Positions 50,177 to 60,812 of a stretch of DNA of 64,000 bases are shown one piece after another. Each line of letters begins with the position of its first letter. Position 1 is the first letter of the stretch. A program made the translations under genes and the position numbers. Source of the stretch: Emergomyces orientalis (Eukaryota; Ascomycota; Eurotiomycetes; Onygenales; Ajellomycetaceae); assembly GCA_002110485.1 (NCBI GenBank), contig MOWL01000023.1:1612001-1676000 (forward strand), written 5' to 3'. The notes below the pieces were generated by a model that was not told the DNA's origin, did not search any database, and worked only from the letters and a program-made list of their open reading frames with translations.

Positions 50177-51822
50177 GGTAGGGGGAGGGTTTGCAAGAGA
50201 GAAAGAAACAGACAGGGAAAAAAACAGTGAGAAACCTAGTTTGTTCAAGCTGCAAGCATTGAAGAAGGAGGAAGTTTTCCAAAATCACTTGAGTTATCTG
50301 GGTCAACTTTTGCAGTGTCTTCTTCTTGAAAATGACAATATATGGAGAGTTGACTTGCGGTGCGAGTTTATGGTGAGAGCAGAATTCAATGTCTGACTGA
50401 GTCCTGATTTTTTTTCAAGATTTTTTTTCAATGTTAAGTCATCGGCTGGAAAAGAGGGATTTTCTGCTCCAGTCTCTCTAAGTTTCTTCATTTGCATAGC
50501 GCACAGCAGTGCCTAGCTAGGTATTTAACATCAACAATTAAAATGAACAGAAAATAAGTGGTTCTAGTCTATTGGCATCTATCACTTCTTCTTACATATT
50601 CTTTCACTGCATGGCATGCTGTTTTATATGAAGATTTTAATTATTATTATTTCTTGTGGCCAGATATTGCTCATACGGCAGTAGCAATACAGATAAACGT
50701 TGTTAGTCAGGTATGCTAAGCTGTATATATTACATAGCTACTAAAGCAGTAATAGCACACATCATTTTCTTTTCTTTTGTTTTCTTTTTCTCTTCCTTTT
50801 CTGTTGAATATGTACTCTGCACAGAGTGACTAACCTGTCTGAGAAGAAAAGTGGATAAAATCTAAGCTTCTAGGTGGTGTTTTCTTCTTCTCCTTATTCT
50901 TTGCAATACGCAGATAATTTCCATACATACTTGAGTAGTATATATATGACTTAGAAAAAGAAATTAGATCTGCTGGCCTGCTCTAGTTTTGATACTATGG
51001 TTAGTCACTTGCCTGTTAGTTTTCGCGAAGAGAGAATGTGTCGATTTTCAGATGCATACTGAGATATATGTTGCAGCACCGCCTTATTTTCCTCATCCAG
51101 CAGTATATTTTTAACAGGGGTTTGAATTTTTCAGTATTCAAGTCAGAATCCGGAAACAAATATCCTGTAGCAAACAAGAACAAATAATACCAAAATGGGG
51201 TCAATATAGGTTTACGTACCAGCGGACTGGTGCGAAGCTACCTTTTCCACACTCTCTCACACTCTCACTACCCTTCTCATACTTTGTCTGCTGTTCTTCT
51301 CTCTCAGTTACCACCCTGTTCCCCTTCACATCTTCCTTGTAGGACCCATGCTTCTATCTGCCGACCATGATCCCAAGAACCATTAGTTACAGTAGAAATG
51401 TGAGGTAATAAATATAGATATATATATTTCATCACAATCTTCTTTCTAAGCTCACTGTTTGACTCCCTTTTCATCTCCCGCAGCCTTTCTTTTTCAACGT
51501 TCACCGATCCCCATGGGATGGGTACGTGAACTTCACAAGCCCTGGCCTGAGCTTTGAAGTGAAGGAGGCAAAGAAGTCATTTCCTGGAGTCCGGAGTCCT
51601 GCCAACCAGTTCCATAGATATCTCCAGCAATGGGCAGTTGTACACCAGTCTCACGGCGCCAGACCCTGGCTTTTGTGTGTATCGGCTCGTTATCATTTAC
51701 GTTGAGAAAGAGGGGAATGGTAGCGGAGGTGGCGGTGTTAGATTCGGTGTCCAAAAGAAAGAAAATAAGTGGGTGCATTTATCGAGAAAAAAAAATTTTA
51801 AGCGGAGGAAGGGGAGGAGACC

Positions 51823-51848
51823 GGGGGGGGCGGGGGGGGCGGGGGGGG
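51823..51848 (+). repeat. Triple G8 block, candidate quadruplex
   Basis: Three runs of eight G are separated by single C bases, 33 bp beyond the kinase stop codon. On the kinase transcript this is a C-rich element in the 3' UTR. On the plus strand it is an obvious G-quadruplex former. Confidence 0.85.
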
Positions 51849-51880
51849 TTGGAGGAGGGAGGAATAGTAATAATGTGCTT

Positions 51881-53674
51881 TTACCGTTTGCTTGTGAAAC
51901 TACCTGGAAATTGGTGCGGCGTTGATCGTCGCTTCGTAGGATATACATTTCGAGCGCCTATTGCGTTTGTGACTCGATTGGGCACCCCGCTCTGCCATTG
52001 GGGTCCTTCCCTAGGGGCACTCATTCCAAGCCCGGCGGTCCAAGGTGAATGATTTCCGGGAGCAGCCTGTCCCAATCCCTGCTGCGGGCTCGCGGTGGTG
52101 TCCAAATGTGACCTCATGACAACGTCCTGGTACGAGTGTGCGGCTGTTGCACCCAGAGTCTGAGGATCCAGTGGCTGAGAGTTATTGCTGTACGCATTAT
52201 CATTACAAGTGTGGCTAGCAGGTGAGCTGCCGTTGACCTGGTCGAGTGGGGTGGTAAGACCATTACCGCCGTAACGTTTTACTAGCATCTGCGCTGCAGA
52301 AAGGCGATTATCGGGTTCAATTTCGGCCATATCTTTGATTGATAGCAAGGAGGGAGTTCTTGCGGCATCCACAGCGGCACGGACCCAATCCTCCTTTGAG
52401 CTTAGCGGCTTGCTCCTATATCCATCCGCATTCATCGCGTACGCCACGGTGACGAAGAGAGCCCATATGTCTACCTTGGATGTTTGCAGGATGTCTGTCC
52501 CCATTAGCAATTCCGGGGCTTTAAACATGGGTGAGCCGACATCTGATTTAGCGACATCAATGGCATTACATAAGCCAAAGTCTGTGAGCTGGTATCTAAA
52601 GCAACCGCTATGTATTGTCGTGTAAAGGATGTTGGCTGGTTTAACATCGCGATGGATAATACCGCTGAAGGTAAGATAATCTAGTGCCTGGAGCATCTGA
52701 TCGAGAAGCTCGCTAGCACGAGGGATGTTTCCGTCGAAGACGCCTTGACCGATAAGACCATCCACGCTTCCTTCTTTCAGGGCCGTGAATATCTGCAGTT
52801 CGTTCGGTAAAGCATGAAAGTGTATATATTCCACAATGTGGGGCTGCTGATATCAGCTAAAAGAGATGAATTAGTGGAGAGCGAAAGATCAACTGACATG
52901 AGAACTCTTAGAAAGCGCCAAAATCTCTCGCTCCAGTCGATCTGTATCCCTTGGCATAAAGCCGCCTTGGGGCTGCGAAATGCATTTGACAGCCAAAAGT
53001 CTTCCCGAATCCATATTAACAACCTTAGAAACCACACCAAAACTTCCCTCGGCAAGGGCAGACAATATTTTATATCTTATTCTCGGCTCCTGATTGATAG
53101 GCCATTGGTTTGGGGTGGGGGCCTCCGAGGGTACCGTTGTAGGTACGTTGTCCACTGTTCGAGCCTGTAAGGGGCTTTCCACTCGATTCCTGACCTCCTC
53201 TTTCCCGTTGAAATCAGTCCGATGCCATACCAAAAGGAATTGAACTTGGTCGCATCCGATACCGCCCATGCCGAACATGCAGTTGATATCTTCATCTACA
53301 ACGACCTTACGGGGGCGTCCAGGCTTAAACTGATTGGCATCAGGACCAAAAACCTGGGTCGTTTGGGATTTTGACTCATCGTAAAGCATCACTACATCAG
53401 ACTCCGGGTGAACTTCAAATGAGCATTGAATTCGGGAAATGTTCGGTCCATCCACGGTGATATCGCCATTGCGCCCGAGAGTTGCCAAAGTATATCGCGC
53501 ACCTGAGCCAATGTGGAAGCCAATATTTAGTACAACGTGTTTATTATGTACTTTGTCTATATAGCATGAAAGAAAATGACAGTTGGCTGGATTGTCGATG
53601 ACAGCCTGGGCATCTCTGTTCAAAGGTAAGAGCGAAAATAAAGCTTGAGGATGAGGAGACGGGCGGGGTGACAT
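51881..53674 (-). CDS. FHA-domain serine/threonine protein kinase
   Basis: This protein of 579 residues has an N-terminal FHA domain and a kinase domain, the layout of Rad53/Chk2/Mek1-type checkpoint kinases. Exons 53674-52898 and 52843-51881 join at SKSSH-PHIVEYIHFH over a 54 bp intron. FHA marks are LGRNGDITV (about 66-74) and ISRIQCSFE (79-87), where the usual His after SRx is Gln83. The kinase shows AEGSFGVV (208-215), AVKCI (Lys230), HRDVKPAN (323-330), TDFG (346-349) and KAPE (367-370), so all catalytic residues are present. The C-terminal 120 or so residues are disordered. A possible donor just before the stop may hide another 3' exon. I start at MSPRPSP; the frame is open 33 codons further upstream. 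I cannot assign it to a particular ortholog. Confidence 0.8.
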
Positions 53675-54344
53675 AGCTTGTCTGTTAATGGCAAAATTCG
53701 GGAGGAAGCGTTTTTGATAGGAAAAGCAGGGGACTGCCAGAGGACAAAGATTAAAAGAAACACAACGATACACAATAGCCTCCTTTTATACCGGGTCAAG
53801 GAGATTATTGCGAGCGCTCAGGCCTTTCGATCAGATCCATGTTTATTTGCTATTCATTGATGACAGCCTTGTGTGTTGTGAGAAGGCTGAGATTCGCATG
53901 CAGCAAGATACATGGTATTGGGCACTCTTGCAGCAGCACAAGTGTAGCAGCAATTCATCCCTAGACAAACGGGGCGCAAATGCGGCTTCATACTTTGGAT
54001 AACCAGTAATATACGTATATGTTATTTTTTTTTCAAGGCGGTTCCGAGATTGAGGTCGTTGCCGATGTATGAAGGGTGATGAAGGGTAAGAAGTATTTCG
54101 CAGCGTGGTCGAGATTAAAAGAAGTCCGACCTTGGCGCGGCGCGGACCAACAAACCACAACGCCCTCCCTCCCTCAACTTTTCGAACTTCTTCATATCTC
54201 GAGAATAATTATCCTGATAACCTTACTGACGCTTCGCACTGACTCCTCGTAACTTCCTCTACTCACTACATTCTTTCGATCAGTGTATGATGCAACCGAA
54301 ATCGAACTGAATTTTCTGCAACTGTCGTAGTGGTTTTTGCGGCC
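53675..54344. promoter_or_regulatory. Divergent promoter, FHA kinase and Trp-module gene
   Basis: This 670 bp gap between two divergent starts must serve both genes. It includes a T run near 54027 and CT-rich sequence close to the plus-strand gene. No other feature is seen. Confidence 0.5.
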
Positions 54345-55856
54345 ATGGACCTCAGGTTTACCAGCGTTTTACCGCAAGTCATCGACACCCTTCAAATGTT
54401 ACAAGACAACCCAGAGCTTCTTGCCAGGGAGCGACCGCAGTTCAACGACCCTCCACCGCCTTACGCGTCGGGTGAGACGACACAGCCTCCCAGCCCTCCC
54501 CGTCCTCTCTCTGAAGCTGATAGACGATGGCAGAGGAAGCGGCGCAAGGAAGAACGGTATAATTCAATGCCAGGCTGCCAGTTTACTTACCAGCGGAGGT
54601 TAGAAGAGACGCGCCTAATAGAGCAAAACACGAGATGGTTTGCGAGACGAAAAAAAACATTGCCTTTTAATATGGAGCTCAAATACACCACAAATGCGGA
54701 GAACAATGTCAAAAGCAGATGGATAGAGCAAGGGATATGGAATGAGGACTGGCAACCGCAGGCGTGGGGAGCACGCTGGAAACATGAAGAGTCCCCTGAG
54801 CCAGAGTTTGAACCAGCGCCTGAGATCGACACTCAGCTCACACTTTCTTCGGGACCTAGGTTGGACCCACCGAAGTCACAACCAAAAATTGTTAGTGAGG
54901 AGCGTAGGGCTGCCCATGAACGTGAAACTATGGCCTCGCGCCCTTTCTATCAGTTTCTTTTCCAGATATCCAAAGAGCGCGAATGGCTTGAAGACGAAAA
55001 GGACCGCACGCACATTGACATCGATGCTATGGCCTACGAAAACGTCAAGAATCACTGGCTCAAGCAAAAGATCTGGAATCCGAAGTGGAGCCATATGCCC
55101 GGAATGACCTGGATTCACGAAGACCCCGACGACGACGATGACGATGATGCTGATAATCCTACAACTGGTGAATCTTTACCTAGCAATGCTGTACAAAATA
55201 ACCAACGGCCTGCTCGTCGCCTTGATCACCGGTACCGCTCTGATACTTTCGGTTATATCGTTGAAACCACCACCTCTCCCGAACCAACAGGAGAGGGCAG
55301 ACCCTCATTAGCTCCCAGAACAATAGCGGACTCCAACAGAGAAAGGCCCATAGCTGCAAATGAATCTATGACATCCCATACCGTATCCAAGAACCCTGAC
55401 AACACAGAGATGCCTCAAGAGCTTGCTAGCGGCGCTCTTCGGGCAAATGATACTTCAAAAATTAGAAAACCAGCCAAACGGAACCCTCCAACACGTCAAC
55501 TGAGGAACACACTCCGTGCTATGTCCGGGCCAGCTAATGCACCTCAGAGTACAGTGGCTAATGCGACAGGAAGTCCACCCGCGGAGGGTGATGCAGAACC
55601 ATGTCATGCCGCCTCAGCATCGCGCCAACTAAATCTAGATATAGACACCAGAGAACATCAACAAAATCTACGTCGAAGTTCCAGAATCAGTGCACGAAAT
55701 GGAACAAATGAATTTTCAATGTCTGACAACGCTTCTGTTGGCACCAGCAAAACACCCCAGTTGCGATCAAACAGGGCGAATCGGCAGACGAACCCGGAAT
55801 CGTCCGCAAATTTACGCAAACCACAGGGGGTTTTGAAGAATCGCTCCAGGCGATAA
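54345..55856 (+). CDS. Uncharacterised protein with duplicated Trp-rich module
   Basis: This single exon encodes 503 residues of unknown function. The start is the ATG of MDLRFTSVLPQ (the in-frame GTG upstream is not used). The N-terminus carries DPPPPYAS, a PY-like motif. Two copies of a module follow. The best-matched parts are residues 121-149 and 232-260, sharing NVK-x2-W-x2-Q-x-IWN-x2-W, then a W-x-HE end. Weaker similarity extends about 40 residues upstream of each (QFTYQRRLEE and FYQFLFQISKE). The C-terminal half is disordered, with a DDDDDDD run after copy 2 and a basic tail ending NRSRR. The many Trp residues and basic patches might suit a nucleic-acid or protein contact domain, but that is inference. 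It is divergent from the FHA kinase. Confidence 0.7.
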   Translation: MDLRFTSVLPQVIDTLQMLQDNPELLARERPQFNDPPPPYASGETTQPPSPPRPLSEADRRWQRKRRKEERYNSMPGCQFTYQRRLEETRLIEQNTRWFARRKKTLPFNMELKYTTNAENNVKSRWIEQGIWNEDWQPQAWGARWKHEESPEPEFEPAPEIDTQLTLSSGPRLDPPKSQPKIVSEERRAAHERETMASRPFYQFLFQISKEREWLEDEKDRTHIDIDAMAYENVKNHWLKQKIWNPKWSHMPGMTWIHEDPDDDDDDDADNPTTGESLPSNAVQNNQRPARRLDHRYRSDTFGYIVETTTSPEPTGEGRPSLAPRTIADSNRERPIAANESMTSHTVSKNPDNTEMPQELASGALRANDTSKIRKPAKRNPPTRQLRNTLRAMSGPANAPQSTVANATGSPPAEGDAEPCHAASASRQLNLDIDTREHQQNLRRSSRISARNGTNEFSMSDNASVGTSKTPQLRSNRANRQTNPESSANLRKPQGVLKNRSRR

Positions 55857-56420
55857 TTGCGCTGGGTAATCTAAAGGCCAAATGCAGCCAGAAACTTGCT
55901 GGGAAGGCAAAATGACGGTCAATATATTCCCCAGCTGAATTTGATTGAATTGCTTGAGAACTAACATATCATAAACAACTCTGGTTAGATGGGACACTTG
56001 CTGCCATCAATTCGGAGTCTGATTTCAGTTTCTCGGAAACTTCTCTCGGAAACTTTATTGACTATACACTCAGGTGGTCATATATTAATTCCTAGCTATT
56101 CGATTAAATTCAACTCGTGAGTGGTGTTTACCCCCATTCCGTTTCCCAAGCCTGTTTCTGGTTGTGTCTGACCATTGTGGTGCATTCTTGATTGTACAGA
56201 CGATTTCAATATTGAAGCATTTATACCTTTTTTTTTTTGGTTGAAGTGGGATTAGATGAAATTGGATACTGGGTGATGCACATAAGATACAATTTATGAG
56301 ATCAAGGGAACAATAAATTTGTAATTTTGAATTTATCACATCTATTCTAATACACCCATACCCTTAAAGAATCGAAGTGAATCCAAGCAGGGAAGGAAAA
56401 AAAGAATACAGAAGGCAGTC
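55857..56420. other. Spacer between converging genes
   Basis: This 564 bp AT-rich spacer lies between two converging genes, with a T run at about 56228. It probably contains both 3' UTRs. Nothing else is seen. Confidence 0.6.
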
Positions 56421-57608
56421 TCAGAGCTTACTAGCAACCCATCTCGGCGCCCTCTTCTCCACAAACGCCTTCACCCCCTCTTTCAAATTCTCCCCCTGAT
56501 TTAACCTATTCGCCCACCCTTCCATCAACAACCGACTCCCATCCTCCGCTCCCACCCCTTGCCACCCCAACTTAACCCCTTCTCGACTCACAATCACCGC
56601 ATCGGGACTATTCGCCACGATTTCCCCTGCAACTTCAACAGCCCTCTCCACCACCTTCCTCTCCCCAACATCCACATCATCCGTCTCCTCGCCATCCTCA
56701 ACAACCTCATTAACAAGCCCCCACCTCTCCGCCTCATCAACCTGCACCACCCTCCCCGTCAACGCCATCTCCATTGCCCGCTGTTTCCCCACAGTACGCA
56801 CTAGCCTCGTGAGCCCGCCCGCCAACGCTACGACGCCCCGTTTAACTTCTGGCAATGCGAATTTGGCCGCCCGCTTACTAGCGATTACGATGTCGGCGTT
56901 GATGATTATCTCGCAGCCGCCACCGTAGGCGAGGCCGTTGACGGCGCAGATTACTGGTTTTTTCCCAGCTCGGCGGGAGAGGCCGGCGAAGCCTGAGAGA
57001 GGTGGCGCTGGGCGGCCGGACGATTGCGGGGCGTTTTTGTCGTTCCATTCTAGTTGTTTTTTTTTGTTTTGTTAGGTGAAAGGTTTCGGAATATAATTAT
57101 ATTGTTTTATAAAGAATTTCCTTCCTTGTTTTTCTTTTCCTCTTTTCCTCTTTTCCTCTATTGTGTTTCATTTCTGGAATCAATTTTAACGGAAGGGAGA
57201 ATATGGAGCGACCAGAGGGGGAGGCATTGGCTTTGCTTATATGATGGATTTGTACCCCTGAGATTCGGGATTACAGAGAATTTCAACAGGAAAAAATACA
57301 GCAAAGATATATATATATATATATATAAAATATAATAAAATAACGTAACATAAGAAATAGTAAAACTCACCCTTCAAATCTGCCCCGGCACAAAACGCCC
57401 TCCCCTTCCCCGTAATGATGCCAACCCTTATTAATGGCTCGGCATCCATCCACTCCCACACCGCGTGTAGTTCCGCATGACCCTGTGAGCTTACGCAGTT
57501 GAGCGATTTGGGCCGGTTGAGGGTAACCAGCAAGATTTCCGGGGTCGGAAAGCTGAGAAGAGAGTGTTGGGTGGGTGGTGGGGGTTTTGCGAACGTTGGG
57601 AGAGTCAT
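56421..57608 (-). CDS. Peroxisomal enoyl-CoA hydratase/isomerase family protein
   Basis: This crotonase-fold enzyme of 288 residues comes from exons 57608-57371 and 57049-56421, joined as ADLK-EWNDKNAPQ across a 321 bp intron. It has the oxyanion-hole motif GRAFCAGADLK, then YGGGCEIIINAD and FALPEVKRGVVALAGG. Both glutamates that act in hydratases (GGGCE and LPEV) are kept, so hydration of 2-enoyl-CoA is likely. The C-terminus is ASKL-stop, a canonical PTS1 signal, pointing to the peroxisome and to beta-oxidation or branched-chain breakdown. The intron contains an (AT)n run at 57307-57327. The exact substrate cannot be told from sequence. Confidence 0.9.
57307..57327. repeat. (AT)n microsatellite in intron
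   Basis: About ten AT units lie inside the single intron of the enoyl-CoA hydratase gene. Confidence 0.9.
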
Positions 57609-59056
57609 ATTTTTGTTAATTTCGTAAGTTTGCCAGACAATAACAATAAGTATAATAAATAAATTGCTGGTTTTTTGTTTTCGTTCTGTAGGGATAAAAT
57701 ATATTCTTTGTTTGCCGGGAAGTTAACCTGGGAGCGAAACAGCTATGCTACTCAGCTGTTTAAAGCCGGGTTGAGGCGGTTGATAATGACTGTTTCTTTT
57801 CTTTTTCTTTTTGGAAAAGGTCAGGTACGCGTGGCGCAATGTTTTGAGTGGAAATGGATAAATGTATTTATGAAAACAGTGTCCCGTCTTCCCGAACTAC
57901 ACTCGACTCTTCGTGGTAAACATACACGTCCGCCCGCAGCGACGGGGTTGAAGCGAGCCGAGATCAGTGAGTAGAGGCCAAGATCTGGGGAAATGTGCTG
58001 GGGGAGAGCCGAGGCCCGATGGTGAAAAGCGCCAGAAAATGAAATGCTAGTCGGCTGAACCCAAGTATGAAAAATATCTGCCACATAATAATGTCATTGT
58101 TGCATCGGCTCCATCTACCGAATAATTTAAGAAGGGGTGCGTGTATAACAGATGCCAGAGTGTGTTTAAGCTGTGGCCAGGTAGAGAAATACTCTGGAAA
58201 GAAACAGACTGACTTCGTTACACACTCCAAGAACCCACGAAAAGCGAGGAATGATCTGGCGGACAGGTGAATATTTTTCATAAAAACAAAATATTACCAT
58301 TGATTAGACCGTGATCAATGTGCTGGACCGGAAAATACCAAAGCAGCTTCCTCCCCCTTTTAACACAGCGAACCTGGTCAACAAAATGTTCGGGAGCGGG
58401 ACTGAAAACAATGAAATATCAAACCATGGTACCATCTACATAGATACTTTTTATAAAGCGAAATCCAAAGATACATTGTTACTTCACTTAATACATACAC
58501 AGACAGGCTTTTCTAACGTATCACACTAAATCCTGTATACGCGTGGATCATTTTTCCAGCCATAAAATGATATGAAATTGGTTTTTTTTAAATTGATACT
58601 TGCGGTGAACTTGCCCTAGTGACTTGATTGAAGAAGAAAAAGTTCAAAATATTGGTAAATTTGCTGCTACCTGGGTTTATATACCTCAAGCAAGTAGATA
58701 TCTTATGTTAAATAAAAGCCCTGAAAAATAATGAAAAGGCATGCGTGTACACTTTGCAGGTGTGGATATCAATGGCGGTCAAGTAAGCAGAAAAGGCTGA
58801 ATGAGTAGTAACACGAAGACGGAATAGAAAGGGTGACTGCAAAAAAGGGAGGGGTATGAGAGAGAAAAATTATACAAAATGAGGAGAATTGTGGAATGGA
58901 ACAAGATTATGAGGGTGGAGACTGCTCAATGAGATGGAGACGTAGTAATGATGATGATGATGATAGTGGTGGTAATAATTAATAAGAATGGGTAAAGTAG
59001 TTCCCTCGACCTCTATTATTCTCCTCTTCCCCCTTTCTCTGCCCCCTTCCATTTCA
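57609..59056. other. Spacer, 1.4 kb
   Basis: This spacer is upstream of the hydratase gene and downstream of ADA2, both on the minus strand. It has a (GAT)n stretch near 58949-58963. No frame has recognisable similarity. Confidence 0.5.
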
Positions 59057-60812
59057 TTAGGCCTTCGTTATCCACCCGCTATGTACCATAAAGTCGTATA
59101 TTCGTGAAGATTTGGCGACGTCGATCTATTCATAACCATTCAATACATGACCAGAAGTTTTAGGGATGAATGGTGGAGGGGTGAGCGGTTGTCTTACCTT
59201 ACACATCGCCCGCGCATCTTTCTTCTTCAAGCTCCCACCTTGCTTCATCGCCTCTTTGATCATATGCTCCTTGATGACAAGATACGGCTTAGGCTGCAGA
59301 TGTAGAATGTTACAAAGCTCCACCTCCTCCTTCGTCAACAAGTGCAGGTCTGGCGCGATGTCATTTTCCAACTTCCACGGCACAAGCCCGTTTATTGGCG
59401 GGATGATATATTTCGTTTTCGCGGGTGTCTTAGGAGTCGACGTCCCGTTCATCTCGGTGCTAGCGAAGATCTTATCGAAGTCGTTCATGGGTAGAGGGGC
59501 GGGCTCGGGAGCAGAGGAGGCAGAGGCTGAGGCCTGTTGTTGTTGTTGTTGTTGTTGTTTTTGTTGGGTTCCGTTGCGTTGAAGGCGGAGTGGTAATTCC
59601 GGCATTGTTAACTGGGTGGCAGCGGAAGGAGTATCAGAGATTTGTGAAGGTTTGGGTCGTGCACCTGCCATTCTATCAAAGGCTCCCTGCGGAATTGCGC
59701 GTTGGGCTCTCTGCTGCTTTTCTTGCTCATACTTCTCTCCGCTTTTCAGATCGCCGATCCCCATCGTTCGCCATTCCTGAAGCTGGGCTATGGCGAGCTG
59801 GAGGTTATGTTCGTATTCAAGGCCCTTTGTGAATTCTTCGAAATCGTCATGGTTCATCATGCGCGCGAAAGGTTTTGCTTTGTTGAAGAGTTCCCGTTCT
59901 TCTTTTGTCCGTTTCTTGTCCTGGGCGGTGTTTTTGCGGTATTCTAATAGGTTATGTTCGAAGATTATCTTCTTGCGCTCCGTTCGAGCAGTGAGACGGG
60001 AGTTATATATGTCCTTCACGGTCATTTTTAGTTCCATTTCCGGGTCCATTTCCCCATTCATGTTCAGCCCGTTGCCCGGTTCAAATGACATATGTTGTAC
60101 TGCTTCCTCAGCCTCATTTGCGAATTCTGTTTCGAATTCGAGACGGCCTGGCATATATCCCTGGACTTCATGGCAAGCTGGTACAGAGGCGGTGGGCTTT
60201 TGTTTTGGTGTTGCGGGAGGGGCAGCCCGGGCCGCTTCCTTTCGGGCCTCGATTCGTCGCTTCTTACGCGCCTGGAACTCCTCCTTCGATATTTGCTCTT
60301 GCAAGGTTTTATCATTGGGGTCAGCGCGTTCAGGGAGAGGAAACCTAGAGCTGTTGATATACGTGTCGATGTAATGGTCGCGTACTTCTTCCTTGGTTCG
60401 GAAACCGCCGATATGATCTGCTATATCTGCCCATGATCCCAGGCCGTAGATTTCAGCGCCTTCTAACAGTAAGAGCTCTTCATCTGCGCCCCAGTCGGGT
60501 TGGTAGATAGGAACTGAGTTTTGTTCGATGACGTAGTATGGGTGTGCTCGTGGGTCGTGATTCTTTGAGCTTTCGCCAGCGGCAAAACATGGGACGCACA
60601 TATCATATTCATGACAGGCACTATGCGCACAAGCAATGCGCACCTAGTACACCCCCCAAAAAGCATCAGCATTATATCTGGATATAGCATTACGCGGAAC
60701 ACAAGCACCTAGTACTTACCGTCGAGGTAACATCCACTGAGCAGACATCGCAATGGTATTTTGTCCCACCTTCAGTACCGCGCGTAGCGGTCTTCTTCCG
60801 TATGACGCCCAT
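59057..60812 (-). CDS. ADA2: SAGA/ADA transcriptional adaptor ADA2
   Basis: ADA2 is the adaptor that activates the Gcn5 histone acetyltransferase in SAGA. Three exons, 60812-60720, 60643-59198 and 59125-59057, give 535 residues. The ZZ zinc finger spans exons 1 and 2 (KYHCDVC, then [12 protein letters not shown]). A SANT domain follows ([19 protein letters not shown] to RDHYIDTYI), then the ADA2 middle region ([26 protein letters not shown]). A poly-Gln run ([11 protein letters not shown]) is encoded by a GTT repeat at 59535-59568. The C-terminal SWIRM domain ends [20 protein letters not shown] through the short last exon. If intron 2 were kept, the protein would lose that conserved end. It is divergent from SCH9. 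Confidence 0.95.
59535..59568. repeat. Glutamine-codon repeat in ADA2
   Basis: This is a (TTG)n run on the plus strand, encoding poly-Gln in the disordered linker of ADA2. Length variation between strains would be expected. Confidence 0.85.

Larger units (their letters stand above)
49876..51880. other. Spacer, 2.0 kb, between converging genes
   Basis: This spacer holds a (TTTTC)n stretch at 50142-50176, AT-rich low-CpG sequence at about 50510-51000, and a triple G8 block at 51823-51848 just beyond the stop of the minus-strand kinase. No gene is supported. Confidence 0.55.

Noticed and set aside
51697..51948. Pro-rich 83-codon minus-strand frame over the G8 block
   Set aside because: Created by the C-runs of the low-complexity block and overlaps the kinase end out of frame.
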